From the NCBI GenBank assembly GCA_023251875.1, contig JAHEXY010000001.1:248001-312000 (forward strand): a stretch of DNA of 64,000 nt, in the 5' to 3' direction. The DNA comes from Bacteroidota bacterium (GTDB lineage: Bacteria; Bacteroidota; Bacteroidia; JAHEXY01). Positions 35,180 to 45,066 of this stretch are shown here, one piece after another. The notes beneath the pieces were generated by a model. The model was not told where the DNA came from and ran no database searches. It saw only the letters and a program-made list of their open reading frames with translations. Position numbers and translations under genes: made by a program. How positions within the stretch are numbered: the first letter of the stretch is position 1; every line of letters starts with the position of its first letter.

Positions 35180-36526
35180 TTAGCAAATGCTAAATTTTAT
35201 TTCAATGATAATAAAGGCCAGGAATAAGCAAATAGAGAAAACTACGTATTGTTTTAATGGAATGTAAGATTGGGGAGAGATAGCATATTTTTTTTCTAAA
35301 ATAAAAATCATCAATAGCTTTTCAATTGCATAAGCAATAACAGTTCCAATGGCTACACCTACCATTCCCCAATAATTGACAAGAATAAAACTGAGGGTAG
35401 TATTGATGATAAGTTCAATAACTGAAATCCATAGTATATAATTATTTTTTTTTAGTCCAATCAATATGGATTGTGGAAAAATAAGTCGGCTAATGATTAA
35501 TAATAAATAAGCATTAAAAACAGAAGCACTTTCTGAAAAATGAATATTGAAAGCTATAGGATATAAATAATGACTGCTTAAAATAAGTGTTATTGTTATT
35601 GGATATAATATGTATAATAATGTAAGAGATTTTTCTTTTATTTTTTTTAGTGATTCGTTTATGTTTTCGGCACCTGCAACTTCTGTTACCATTGAATTAC
35701 TGAACGTTGTAGCTAATAAAAGGGTTAAAGGAAATTCACGTGCTCCATACCTGAAAACGGCAAAAGTTGAACTATCAAAATGGGTAGAAATAATAAAACT
35801 ATCAATAAATTCAGATGAGCTTGCTATAAGATTACTAAGAATAAGGGGAAGCGCAAGTAGTATGTATTTTGATAAAAATGGAATGTCAATTTTTAAACTA
35901 GAGTATTTTAGAATCAAATAAACAAGGATAATGAGTTTGATAAAAGCGATGCCTATTAGCCCATATAAACTATAGTTTAAAGAATAACCACATAGTATGG
36001 GGCCTGCAACAGCAATAAGTTGAAGCAATGAAATAACAATACCGTATACAAAAATGGCTTTGGTTTTGTTTTTTAGTAAGAAGAAATATTCAATTAAATA
36101 GGCCGGATTGCTTAACAAGATATACCATGATAATAAATTGAAATAAGGGATATAGCCGTTGTTACTTAATTGATGCGATAAAGTATCTTGAAAAGTGTTG
36201 AGAAGAAAAAAACAAAGAATGCTTATAAAAGAGGTTAATACAAATACGTTGAAAAAAAAACCAGATCGAATGGTATCATCTTCTTTTTTATCATACTGAG
36301 CAAGCATGGCTTTAATAATTCCCGTAATCCAAAATGTAGTAACCAACGAAGCTATAAACATTAATGTTTCGTAATTGCCAATAGCTCCAATGGGTAATCC
36401 GCTTTTTGCAAAAATAATTCCGGTAATTAGTATGGTTGTATACCTAAATACTTGATAAAATTGCAATGCCGATAGGCTGGTAATGTATTTATTGATTGTA
36501 GAGCTTGTAAACACGAATAAATGCAA
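35180..36526 (-). CDS. Polysaccharide flippase (MATE/Wzx-like)
   Basis: 448 residues with about 12 predicted transmembrane helices and the MOP-superfamily layout (LPIGAIGNYETLMFIASLVTTFWITG near the N-terminus, LILSNLIASSSEFIDSFIIS in the middle, VVLVNYWGMVGVAIGTVIAY-like helix 11). Such proteins flip lipid-linked sugar units from the cytoplasmic to the outer face of the inner membrane. The gene overlaps the 3' end of the upstream GT-C glycosyltransferase gene by 38 bp, so the two are co-transcribed; both point to an exported glycan pathway. Substrate unknown. Confidence 0.82.
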   Translation of the reverse strand: MHLFVFTSSTINKYITSLSALQFYQVFRYTTILITGIIFAKSGLPIGAIGNYETLMFIASLVTTFWITGIIKAMLAQYDKKEDDTIRSGFFFNVFVLTSFISILCFFLLNTFQDTLSHQLSNNGYIPYFNLLSWYILLSNPAYLIEYFFLLKNKTKAIFVYGIVISLLQLIAVAGPILCGYSLNYSLYGLIGIAFIKLIILVYLILKYSSLKIDIPFLSKYILLALPLILSNLIASSSEFIDSFIISTHFDSSTFAVFRYGAREFPLTLLLATTFSNSMVTEVAGAENINESLKKIKEKSLTLLYILYPITITLILSSHYLYPIAFNIHFSESASVFNAYLLLIISRLIFPQSILIGLKKNNYILWISVIELIINTTLSFILVNYWGMVGVAIGTVIAYAIEKLLMIFILEKKYAISPQSYIPLKQYVVFSICLFLAFIIIEIKFSIC

Positions 36527-37694
36527 ATATAGTTGCTGCTAAGATAAGGATTGAGATGAATATGGGATTAAAAAAGAATAAATGATATACATTATAAAAT
36601 GACTTATTCATGTAGGGAAGGATTTGCATAACAGATTCTAGGTTTAATAAATAACCAATAGAAACAAGAGTATATACTTCCAATCTTTTTGAAAAAATAG
36701 CATAAAGGCCTCCAAATAAAACAGCAGGATGAATATATCTTTCGTGCATTTGTGTGTTAAAGTAAAAGAATAGGATAGCGTTTAGCGTAAAAACTAAAAA
36801 AATATAGGAAAGTTTTTGATCTTCGTCTTTTATAGTAAAAGATTTACGTAATAAAATAAGTAGTACTACAAGAAAACTTCCAAAAAGCATCAATCCCCAA
36901 TGTTTGTACGTTAATCCTAAAAAAGATAGGGAATCGGGCAGGTTATTGGGGGAGTGAAATAATAGATACCAAAAATTGTAAGCGGAAACCGAAAGCTTAG
37001 GATAAAAATCGAGGGAACGTGTTGCAATAGCGGAGATAGAGGGTGTGAACGTGCCCTTTATAAGAAAGGGTAGCATAATTATAAATAGTGTTGCAATAAA
37101 TACAATAACAGTTTCAATTGTTTTTTTAGGATGTAGCCTTAATTGCGGTAAAACAATAAGCAATAATAAGGGGAAAAAGATAATGGCTTGAAGTTTTGTT
37201 GCTAGGGCGAGTGCCATTGCAATAGAACATAAATGGATTTTGTTTGTTAAAGCAAAATACAAACTCAAAAAAATGAAAAAAGTATGTATGGTATCACATT
37301 GAATCCAAATAAGGGTATTGTACCAAAAAGCAGGATTTAAAATCAAAAGCCAGATAAAGTGAATGCTGGTTTTATTTTTGTGCAATACATGAACTACAAA
37401 ACCAAGCGTTAAAAAATCGAATAGAATATAAAATGCTTTTATGTAATTAATGCTTACTAAATTAATTTCTGATGAGGAATGAAATAAAAATGTAAATGCT
37501 TTTAAAATATACAAAAGTAGGGGATGGTTATTTACTTCAGGATTAGTATAGATGTTAGAAAAGCCACTATCCATCATGCTTTTAGACCAGCTTATTAAAA
37601 AATACTTGTCGTAGCCGGCATCAGGAATATGAAATACAAATAAAATATATGCGAAAGCAAAAAGAATGTAATAGTGTATGGGTTTAAAGTTCAA
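36489..37694 (-). CDS. GT-C-type membrane glycosyltransferase
   Basis: 401 residues, about ten transmembrane helices. An N-terminal luminal Asp region (IPDAGYDKYFLISWSKSM) and NNHPLLLYILK are typical of polyprenyl-phosphate-sugar-dependent GT-C enzymes, and a late MHERYIHPAVLFGGLYAIF resembles the mannosyltransferase/DUF2029 group. The frame begins with TTG at 37692-37694, inside a period-7 repeat (37682-37709); there is an in-frame stop two codons upstream and no ATG before residue 40, so a non-ATG start is required. It overlaps the flippase gene downstream. Confidence 0.72.
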   Translation of the reverse strand: MNFKPIHYYILFAFAYILFVFHIPDAGYDKYFLISWSKSMMDSGFSNIYTNPEVNNHPLLLYILKAFTFLFHSSSEINLVSINYIKAFYILFDFLTLGFVVHVLHKNKTSIHFIWLLILNPAFWYNTLIWIQCDTIHTFFIFLSLYFALTNKIHLCSIAMALALATKLQAIIFFPLLLLIVLPQLRLHPKKTIETVIVFIATLFIIMLPFLIKGTFTPSISAIATRSLDFYPKLSVSAYNFWYLLFHSPNNLPDSLSFLGLTYKHWGLMLFGSFLVVLLILLRKSFTIKDEDQKLSYIFLVFTLNAILFFYFNTQMHERYIHPAVLFGGLYAIFSKRLEVYTLVSIGYLLNLESVMQILPYMNKSFYNVYHLFFFNPIFISILILAATIFAFIRVYKLYNQ

Positions 37695-37709
37695 GGTTCA
37701 ATGTTTAAA
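37682..37709. repeat. Period-7 repeat arm (GTTCAAG-type)
   Basis: Four 7-nt units in a row: GTTTAAA, GTTCAAG, GTTCAAT, GTTTAAA. The same family appears before moxR (50671), in the gene before batA (52686) and between batA and batB (54784-54864). Here it covers the start codon of the glycosyltransferase gene. Confidence 0.65.
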
Positions 37710-37739
37710 AACTTCAATTTAAGTAAATGAAAACGTTGT

Positions 37740-39281
37740 TTATCTCGGACTTTGATAATATTCTAATGACTTGCTGCCGTAATAATCTTGCTCTTCATTT
37801 GTGTCAAGATCGGTAATGTTGCTGTGGCGTTTGTGTAAAAGAATATTCCATTTTGAATTGTAGAGTTCTCCACGTGCGTCAGAATGAATCAGGTTGTATT
37901 CATTGGTGACCAAATCGGTATTGCAAAAAACAAATTTGCGGTTACTTTGTCCATCACTCAACTTGTAGTAATGCCATATTTCATAAGGATAGGTATTAGG
38001 CTCATGTTCCACTTGTGTACGTTGATTGGGTGGGCCATATTGCAAGTATACTCTACCTCTATCTGTTTCGTAACCTTTATGAATTTTGCTTCCAAAATTA
38101 TGATTTACCCTAAGCACATCAGCATAATAGTTTTTCCAGGCTTGCTCAGGATCTAAAGCATTTCTTTTTTGCCAGAAGTATAAAAAATATTGTTGCATTA
38201 ATTTTAGGTCGTGCATTTCAATTTGATTGTTAGCAAATTTTTTCTCATAATCGCTTGAAATAGGGTACAGGCATTTAATATATTCTTTAAGAGAATCAAC
38301 TGATGTAAGAGTAGCAACAAAACCTTGCGAAGGATCTGGCAATTGGGCTAAAAGTAAAGAATCTGTTTGGGTGTTACTTCTTTGAAAAAATATTTTTTTA
38401 CTATTTACCGATTGATTTTCTTGGTTTTTTATTTCAACTACAAGATTGTAATTTCCCGAAGCAAGTTTATCTATGGCAAAAGAGTTAAACAAAACATTTA
38501 CTGATGCAGTATCAAGTCTTTTAAATTTAAAATATTGATCAAGGGCTTTTTTGGTGTCAGCATTTTCAATGTAACAATCAACAATAAATTTCTTGTTTGC
38601 TTCACGTTCATTTGCCAGATTGTAAATTTCGGTATAGAATGATAAACTAGTTACTGATTCCGGAAAAAAGTTGTATAAGTACGGAATGATATCATACCCT
38701 ACTTTAGTAAATTTCGAATTTTGATTGGATTTAGAATAGGAATCAATTAATTCAATATCAGAAATAGCAATAGTTTCAGAACTATTGGGGAGCTTTATTT
38801 TCTGACTCGTTGAATATACAAAAGTAGTATCGTTAAGGTCTTTAATTTTAGTACTTACAACATATTCTCCACTGGCTAATGGAATACGTTGGAGGTCAAA
38901 AATACAAAGGTTTGCAGGAATAAGAGAATCTATAGTTTGATTATGCAAATTGTATTTATCAGTATAAATTTCTTTGTCATCTTGTTTTATTGTTAAGTTA
39001 ACTTCAAGATTTGCACGATATATTTTTTCTATTCTAACTTCAAATATAGAGTCATCTTCAAGGTTTGCTTGATATAGAGTATCTGTCGTCCCTCTATATT
39101 TTACGGATGAGCCATTTATCGATATATAAAGTTCTATATAAGGTCCATGATCAGGCAAATAGAAATTACAGGAAGCAATAGAAGCTATGGGCTGGGCTAA
39201 AACATTTTCTGTTCTATAAATAAATAGTAAAAGAAAACCAATAATAATTTTAAATAGATGCCTCATAATGTTTTTGTTCAT
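37740..39281 (-). CDS. GWxTD domain-containing secreted protein
   Basis: 513 residues with a signal peptide (LFKIIIGFLLLFIYRTENVLAQ). The first 300 residues are a beta-rich region; from about residue 380 comes the GWxTD module, here as GYETDRGRVYLQYGPPNQ with YEIWHYYKLSDGQSNRKFVF after it. The eponymous Trp is replaced by Tyr. GWxTD proteins are widespread in Bacteroidota as periplasmic or secreted proteins of unknown role. It lies 45 bp upstream of the GT-C gene, so it probably belongs to the same envelope cluster. Confidence 0.82.
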   Translation of the reverse strand: MNKNIMRHLFKIIIGFLLLFIYRTENVLAQPIASIASCNFYLPDHGPYIELYISINGSSVKYRGTTDTLYQANLEDDSIFEVRIEKIYRANLEVNLTIKQDDKEIYTDKYNLHNQTIDSLIPANLCIFDLQRIPLASGEYVVSTKIKDLNDTTFVYSTSQKIKLPNSSETIAISDIELIDSYSKSNQNSKFTKVGYDIIPYLYNFFPESVTSLSFYTEIYNLANEREANKKFIVDCYIENADTKKALDQYFKFKRLDTASVNVLFNSFAIDKLASGNYNLVVEIKNQENQSVNSKKIFFQRSNTQTDSLLLAQLPDPSQGFVATLTSVDSLKEYIKCLYPISSDYEKKFANNQIEMHDLKLMQQYFLYFWQKRNALDPEQAWKNYYADVLRVNHNFGSKIHKGYETDRGRVYLQYGPPNQRTQVEHEPNTYPYEIWHYYKLSDGQSNRKFVFCNTDLVTNEYNLIHSDARGELYNSKWNILLHKRHSNITDLDTNEEQDYYGSKSLEYYQSPR

Positions 39282-39354
39282 AATAATAACCTATTATTAC
39301 AAATTTCAGCATATTTAATTCAATAGCCAAAAACATTTTTAATGGGTTGCCAAT

Positions 39355-40926
39355 CTATAACTTTAGCTTTATACCCGATATTGCAGGCGATTCTTTTTCT
39401 GCGTATTCTTTTATGAGCTTTTCTATTGATTTGTCTTCTATTTTGCTATCTATCCATAAATAAGGATTAAAACCAATAATGTTGGTGATATGGCCAATGG
39501 TAAATGAGCTTTCGAGATAAGCTTTTAATTTTTGAAAATGTTCTTTAATGGTCTTTTGATTATTTTCATAAATCAATATTTTTAAATGATTGGTAATGGC
39601 TTCTTCAAATTCCAATAATTGGTTGTGTCTTTTTAGATAAAGTCTGGTAGATCTTATTAAATCATCGAGTGTATTAAAATCTTTTTGTTCAAAAAAGATG
39701 ATCAACTTAATCAATCGACATGGAAGAGTTATATAATCTATTTCAGATGATGATCCAACATAATTTAAAATGTTGTTTAAGTATACATTTACATCTTTGT
39801 ATGATTTATTAAAGAAGCATACAAGCATACAATTAAATTGCCATAATTTATATTGCGAAGGATAGTAGTCTACATTATTTAAAATAGGACATAAATCGGA
39901 TTCAAATTTTTTAATCTGCGAAAAAGCCAATTGAATATCACCTCGGGTAAGTAATATTCTCATTTTAATCGAGGCTTGTTCGTATTTATATAGTGTTTCA
40001 AAAAATAAGGAAGGGAATTCAATTGATAAAAACTTATCTAAAATATTTTGGAAGTTTTCGTATTTATTTAAAACCATACTCATTGTTAAGTAGCGGGTAT
40101 AGGCATAGAGCGTACGCATGGGCGTGGTTTGCGCTACTTGTGGGGTATGATTCAACAACATTACTAAGGCATGCAAGTATTTGTATTGCTCTTCAAGTTT
40201 TGCAATATAATTATTGTAAGAGGCATGGGTATTTAAAAATAAGTATTGTGCTTTTACTGTTCTGGCATTTGTAATTTCTTTTAATAGGGGAGAATCAAAT
40301 AGTTTTTTTAATTCTTTGTTTTCTTTTCCCTTTCTATCAACTTGGCCTTTTTTTAAAGTGTCAATAACCCTAAAATGAAGCTTTTGATAATCAGCTAAAT
40401 TTTGGTATTGATGAATAATAGAATGTTGTTGCTCAAATAGTAAATCAATTTCTTCTTTGGCCTTTTTGTTTTCTTTTTTAAACTGCAGCTGAGCCCTTAG
40501 TTCATTTATTTCGAGTAAATAAAGATGAAGTTCATAGTGGCGTGCCGTTTTATGAGCTTTTTCCAGCAGATCCTCACACTCATCAAATTGTTCACGATGA
40601 AATAAAATGTTAGCCTTTTCAATTTGTTCGTATACTTTTCTTGTGAAATTATTAACAGGATGGAATTCGTATAAAAATTGTAAAATATTAGTGTATAAAC
40701 TATTCTTTGCATCTGAATAGCGTTCAATAATTTTTTTGTCTTTTATCTTTTTTAAAATTTCAGGCTTGTTGTATTCAACCATGTTATCCATGGTGTCAAA
40801 TAATTTAATATAAGCTTGCTTTGATGCTGATTCCTGACTTTTAGATGTAAATTGTTTTTTGAAATGAGATTTTTCGGCAGTATTAAGCGATTTTATTAAA
40901 CGAAACAGCGTATCAGATGATTTCAT
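39355..40926 (-). CDS. Helical-repeat protein of unknown function
   Basis: The start is placed at the ATG at 40924-40926 (MKSSDTLFRLIKSLNTAEKSHFKKQF), typical of this Bacteroidota family; the longer frame adds 14 unlikely residues. Product 523 residues, no signal peptide, almost entirely alpha-helical with TPR-like pairs and Lys/Glu-rich connecting helices, so a cytoplasmic scaffold is likely. Proteins starting this way are common near secreted-protein and stress genes, but I know no defined function. It lies between the SprB-repeat gene and the GWxTD gene, on their strand. Confidence 0.7.
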   Translation of the reverse strand: MKSSDTLFRLIKSLNTAEKSHFKKQFTSKSQESASKQAYIKLFDTMDNMVEYNKPEILKKIKDKKIIERYSDAKNSLYTNILQFLYEFHPVNNFTRKVYEQIEKANILFHREQFDECEDLLEKAHKTARHYELHLYLLEINELRAQLQFKKENKKAKEEIDLLFEQQHSIIHQYQNLADYQKLHFRVIDTLKKGQVDRKGKENKELKKLFDSPLLKEITNARTVKAQYLFLNTHASYNNYIAKLEEQYKYLHALVMLLNHTPQVAQTTPMRTLYAYTRYLTMSMVLNKYENFQNILDKFLSIEFPSLFFETLYKYEQASIKMRILLTRGDIQLAFSQIKKFESDLCPILNNVDYYPSQYKLWQFNCMLVCFFNKSYKDVNVYLNNILNYVGSSSEIDYITLPCRLIKLIIFFEQKDFNTLDDLIRSTRLYLKRHNQLLEFEEAITNHLKILIYENNQKTIKEHFQKLKAYLESSFTIGHITNIIGFNPYLWIDSKIEDKSIEKLIKEYAEKESPAISGIKLKL

Positions 40927-40999
40927 TAGTTTGAAATTTATAAATGCAAGATATTTATTTTCTCGCAATAGTTACAAACAATAAAATCTAATGTATTTT

Positions 41000-43648
41000 T
41001 TATCGAATGAGATTTATATTTCCAGCGTAGTGATGATGGGTTCCTAAAATATCAAGAACATAAATGGAATAATTGTAGGTATCGGTTTGAGCCATATTGA
41101 TCTCTCCATCCGGAATGCCATTCCATTGGTCATTGAGATTTGATGAAAAATGAATTTTGTTTCCCCAGCGATTAAAGATATGGTATTCGATCGATTTTAT
41201 TCCTATTCCACTTACACTGAAAACATCATTTACACCATCTCCATTAGGAGTAAAAGTATTCGGGATATAGATGATTAAATCAGCATCCACATTTATTGTT
41301 TTAGTTAGGGTGTCGATACATCCAAATTGGTCTGTTGCAATTAAACTAACCGAATAGGTTCCAATAGCACTAAATACATGAGTAGGATTATCTTCAAGAG
41401 AAGAGTCTCCATCTCCAAAATCCCAATAATATTGAACAGCATTTACAGCAGTTTCAAAAAAGTCAACTTCCATTCCTAAATCAATGCTGTAGTCTTGAGC
41501 TAAGTAATTAAAATCAGAACTGATTAAACTTAAAGTACCGTTAACAGTTGTTGAAATAGTAGTATCGCATCCTTTACCATCAGAAATGGTAACACTATAA
41601 ATTCCCGAAGCAATGTTTGTGATGTTTTGTGTTGTAGCACCTGTATTCCAAACATAAGTATAAGGAGGAGTACCTCCACTAACAGTTACTGCAGCACTAC
41701 CATTTTTGAGGGAACAGCTTTCATCAATTACCGTTGTAACAGGAGTCATTATTCCATTATCATTAATATCTATAGCAGTATCAATTAAACATCCATTTTT
41801 ATCCGTTACGGTTACTGAATAATTTCCCGATGTAAGATTGGTAGCTGAGCTTGTCGAAGCTCCATTACTCCATAAATAAGTATAGGGAGCAGTGCCTGAG
41901 CTAGCTGTAACAGCAATAGAGCCATTGGCCTGTCCGCAAGAGGCATCAATAACAGAAAGAGTAAGCTGTATGGCTGCAGTAACATCATTAATAGTAATAG
42001 ATGCTGTTGATACACAACCTTTGCTATCTGTCACAGTTACTGAATAATTTCCTGCAATTAAATTAGAAGCTGTTGTAGAAGTTTGTCCATCACTCCATAA
42101 ATAAGTATAGGGAGCAACGCCTCCACTTGCACTTACTGTAGCGGAGCCATTAGCTTGTCCGCATGATGCATCTATTGTTGTTGTAGCTAGTGTTGCAGCT
42201 CCAATATCGTTAACAATAACTGAAATAGTAGATGCACAGCCATTCGCGTCTGTAACAGTTACTGAATAAGTTCCAGCTACAAGATTTTTAGCTTTTTTAG
42301 TAGTTTGTCCGTTACTCCATAAATAGGTATACGGATACATTCCTCCTGATGCTGTAACAGTTGCAGAGCCATTTGCTTGGCCACAAACAGCATCAACCGT
42401 AGTAGCATAAAGTGTTGCACCTCCAATATCACTAACGGTCACAGTGGTAGTAGATACACAACCGTTTTTATCCGTTACAGTAACCGAATAGGAACCGGAT
42501 GCTAAATTAGAAGCTGTTGCAGAAGTTTGTCCGTTGCTCCATAAATAAGTGAATGGAGCAACACCGCCCGTTGCAGTAATTGTTGCAGTGCCATTCGCTT
42601 GACCACAAGATGCATCAGTAGTTGAAGAGCTAAGTGTAGCGGCACCCACAGAATTGATAGTAACAGTGGCATTTGATGCACAGCCATTAGCGTCAGTAAC
42701 TTTAACCGTATAAGTTCCGGCTATAAGGTTGGTAGCTGAGCTTGTTGAAGCTCCATTACTCCATAAGTAAGTATAAGGGGCTGTTCCTCCGGTTGCTGTA
42801 ACAGTTGCAGAACCATCCGCTTTACCACATGATTCATCTGTACTTGAAGTTTTGAGAGTTGCAGCTCCTGCATCATTAATTATAATTGAAGCCGTTTGCG
42901 AGCAGCCATTTGCATCCGTTACACTAACAGTATAACTTCCGGAAATAAGATTGGTAGCTGAGCTTGTCGAAGCTCCATTGCTCCATAAATAGGTATAAGG
43001 ACTCTTTCCACTAATTATGGTAACACTTGCGCTTCCGTCTGCATTACCACAACTGGCATTAACCGAACTTGTTGAAATGGTTAAGGGGCTAAAGACAATA
43101 TTGTCTACTAATACATCTTCATATCCATTTGCCGTGGAGAAATTTTGGGTTTCAAATTGAATATAACTGTAATTAGAATTTGCAGTAAAGCTTACTGTAA
43201 ATGTTTTCCAAGTAGTATTGGTTATTTGTCCTGAGCTATAAATTAATTGATTTTTACCACATTGAGTACTTCCTAAATACATTTTTACTCCCGCTCCGGT
43301 ACAAGTATAATAATAGAATGTTGCATAACATATATCAACTGTGAAACTATAGGTTTGCCCACTTACTAAGGGTGTTGTAAATTTTTGAGAAGCAGATTCT
43401 GTATAAGTTCCATATTCTCCAAAAAGACCAAGGCAAGTAGAGCCATCGGATGGAACAATGGTTGAGAACCAGGGTTCAGTATCAGGAGTATTGGTGCATA
43501 AATTACATGAACTTGGAACTATGCCACCGCCTGAAGTACCTTCAAAGGAGGGGTTGGGTAACATGGAACAGCTTTGGGCAAACGCAATACCACCATGGCT
43601 CAAAGTTGCAAGCAGTAGAATAGCAATAAAAGAAAAAAAACGTTTCAT
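41000..43648 (-). CDS. SprB-repeat cell-surface protein with PKD and T9SS type B sorting domain
   Basis: 882 residues. Signal peptide ending GGIAFAQ. An N-terminal beta-sandwich of about 170 residues (PNPSFEGTSGGG start) resembles carbohydrate-binding modules. Seven SprB repeats follow from about residue 195 to 700, each with the pattern DASCGQANGSATV then PYTYLWSNG and GSYSVTVTDANGC. One PKD domain (YYWDFGDGDSS) lies near 715-790. The last 90 residues (IPNTFTPNGDGVNDVFSV, then IFNRWGNKI and a final NINLIR) are the type B (CHU_C) sorting domain used by gliding adhesins. It is probably exported by T9SS and held on the cell surface. The downstream gliding partners SprC/D/F are absent. Confidence 0.92.
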   Translation of the reverse strand: MKRFFSFIAILLLATLSHGGIAFAQSCSMLPNPSFEGTSGGGIVPSSCNLCTNTPDTEPWFSTIVPSDGSTCLGLFGEYGTYTESASQKFTTPLVSGQTYSFTVDICYATFYYYTCTGAGVKMYLGSTQCGKNQLIYSSGQITNTTWKTFTVSFTANSNYSYIQFETQNFSTANGYEDVLVDNIVFSPLTISTSSVNASCGNADGSASVTIISGKSPYTYLWSNGASTSSATNLISGSYTVSVTDANGCSQTASIIINDAGAATLKTSSTDESCGKADGSATVTATGGTAPYTYLWSNGASTSSATNLIAGTYTVKVTDANGCASNATVTINSVGAATLSSSTTDASCGQANGTATITATGGVAPFTYLWSNGQTSATASNLASGSYSVTVTDKNGCVSTTTVTVSDIGGATLYATTVDAVCGQANGSATVTASGGMYPYTYLWSNGQTTKKAKNLVAGTYSVTVTDANGCASTISVIVNDIGAATLATTTIDASCGQANGSATVSASGGVAPYTYLWSDGQTSTTASNLIAGNYSVTVTDSKGCVSTASITINDVTAAIQLTLSVIDASCGQANGSIAVTASSGTAPYTYLWSNGASTSSATNLTSGNYSVTVTDKNGCLIDTAIDINDNGIMTPVTTVIDESCSLKNGSAAVTVSGGTPPYTYVWNTGATTQNITNIASGIYSVTISDGKGCDTTISTTVNGTLSLISSDFNYLAQDYSIDLGMEVDFFETAVNAVQYYWDFGDGDSSLEDNPTHVFSAIGTYSVSLIATDQFGCIDTLTKTINVDADLIIYIPNTFTPNGDGVNDVFSVSGIGIKSIEYHIFNRWGNKIHFSSNLNDQWNGIPDGEINMAQTDTYNYSIYVLDILGTHHHYAGNINLIR

Positions 43649-43967
43649 ATGTACATTATTTGTTTTTAAAAGTCATCTCGATGTATCGGGACGCCATTTA
43701 ATGTTCATCAATGTTTAAGCACGTTTGGTGCATGGCTATTTCATGTTTTTATATTAGACAAATAAAATCAATTTAGTAAAAAGGGGATTTACTAGAACAG
43801 AAATATACTGATCGTCAGGGAATCAGTGCAAAGTTATTGATTCGTTAAGTAAATTCAAACTATATAAATACAATTCATTATAGATTATGCCAATATATCC
43901 TACTCGATTTGTAACCTTTTTCATTTTTTTGCGTATAAGATAGTATAAAATGAGTTAATTAGGTGGT
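43649..43967. other. AT-rich divergent intergenic region
   Basis: 319 bp between two divergent genes. It must contain both promoters. An 18-codon frame at 43887 is not supported as a gene. A short imperfect repeat (ATGTTCATCAATGTTTAA near 43698) weakly resembles the period-7 family. No clear TAnnTTTG pair was seen. Confidence 0.45.
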
Positions 43968-44327
43968 ATGAATAAAATATTTACTTCAATAGTGGTTGCT
44001 TCGATAATTTCAATTGTAACTCAAGCGGATGTGCAAGCACAATCATCTGAAGAAACAATTAATAGTCAAATGCTGCAAACTGAAGATGTTATTATCAGTG
44101 CTTATCCTAATCCAGCCATTGATTATATAGAATTTCACGCAAGTGGAAATGGTGTAATTATAGATATACAATTATTTGATATGATTGGCAACAAAGTTTT
44201 TAACGAGGATTTAATTAATCAACCCAAATACGTACTAGAAAGAAGGACATTAAAAAACGGAATGTACATTTACAGCGCCAAAGACGCTAATGGCAAGACC
44301 TATGCCGGTCGGATCACGCTAAAGTAA
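43968..44327 (+). CDS. Minimal secreted protein consisting mainly of a T9SS type A sorting domain
   Basis: 119 residues: a signal peptide (IFTSIVVASIISIVTQADVQAQ), a linker of about 18 residues, then a standard sorting domain from about residue 43 (IISAYPNPAIDYIEF, IQLFDMIGNKVFNEDL, LKNGMYIYSAKDANGKTYAG, RITLK). There is no room for a cargo domain. It could be a small surface protein, a bound plug or regulator of the translocon, or the stump of a larger cargo. Followed directly by a strong terminator. Confidence 0.82.
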   Translation: MNKIFTSIVVASIISIVTQADVQAQSSEETINSQMLQTEDVIISAYPNPAIDYIEFHASGNGVIIDIQLFDMIGNKVFNEDLINQPKYVLERRTLKNGMYIYSAKDANGKTYAGRITLK

Positions 44328-44358
44328 TTTAGTAGGAGTTTATCTCCAGAAAAACAAA

Positions 44359-44391
44359 GGGCCGCAGCTTCATCGATATTGAAGGCGGCCC
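44359..44391 (+). terminator. Strong rho-independent terminator
   Basis: GGGCCGC (44359-44365) pairs with GCGGCCC (44385-44391), reinforced by CTTCA/TGAAG inside, followed by eight T. It terminates the minimal T9SS gene, and by its position may also serve the convergent gene ending at 44399. Confidence 0.88.
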
Positions 44392-44398
44392 ATTTTTT

Positions 44399-45007
44399 TT
44401 AATTCCAAGTTAAATCAGTGAACTTGCCTTCTGTAAGTGAAACAACATAGTTAGAATCAACAGGAGCATATTCTTTTGCATCAAAGCTAAATGTTCCGGA
44501 AATTTTTTTGTTTGTATAATCAAAACTAGTAATTACTAATGTTCCGGTATTAACTGTGTCAGTAGAAAAAGCTACATAATCAACAAAACTAGTAGTTGGA
44601 GCTGAAAAATAAATCCCTTGCCCATACACGGAAGAAGAGGCACTTAAATCATAGGTCCCTTCTCCTGAAACATTATATACTGATACACTAATTTCATCCC
44701 AACCCGAAAAAGTAGAATTGGTATAACTATATCTGAATCCAAGAATACTTATTTGATAAGTACCATTTCCATTATCTGTAACATAGGCATATCCAGCAGG
44801 AGAACTACCACCATATACTCCGTAATAGGCACTCCATGAATCTCCATCAACTTTTGCAGTCATGTTAGATGCTGTAGTAGTTGTATTATTATTATCATCA
44901 TTTGAGTCATCGCTTGAATCTTTTTTACCACATGATGTTAAGTTTAAAAAGAATATTGTAGTTAATAGAAATGTAAGAGTTCTAAATTTGTGTGAGTTTT
45001 TTTTCAT
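44399..45007 (-). CDS. Lipoprotein with Asp/Asn-rich linker, DUF6252-like
   Basis: I use the ATG at 45005-45007 (MKKNSHKFRTLTFLLTTIFF); the longer frame has no signal logic. Lipobox LTSC at about residue 26. A low-complexity linker (KKDSSDDSNDDNNNTTTT) spaces the beta-rich domain from the membrane. The domain of about 150 residues has the pattern MTAKVDGDSWSAYYGVYGG and NKKISGTFSFDAKE, characteristic of the DUF6252-type lipoproteins of Bacteroidota. Function unknown; an outer-membrane-attached ligand-binding role is a guess. Confidence 0.72.
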   Translation of the reverse strand: MKKNSHKFRTLTFLLTTIFFLNLTSCGKKDSSDDSNDDNNNTTTTASNMTAKVDGDSWSAYYGVYGGSSPAGYAYVTDNGNGTYQISILGFRYSYTNSTFSGWDEISVSVYNVSGEGTYDLSASSSVYGQGIYFSAPTTSFVDYVAFSTDTVNTGTLVITSFDYTNKKISGTFSFDAKEYAPVDSNYVVSLTEGKFTDLTWN

Positions 45008-45066
45008 GGTTAATGAGTTTAAGGTTAAAGCATTCAAGATAAAAATTATTTAAATAATGGTAATAA

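Noticed and set aside
43887-43943. 18-codon leader peptide before the minimal T9SS gene
   Set aside because: Too short, no attenuator structure after it, and expected by chance in AT-rich sequence.
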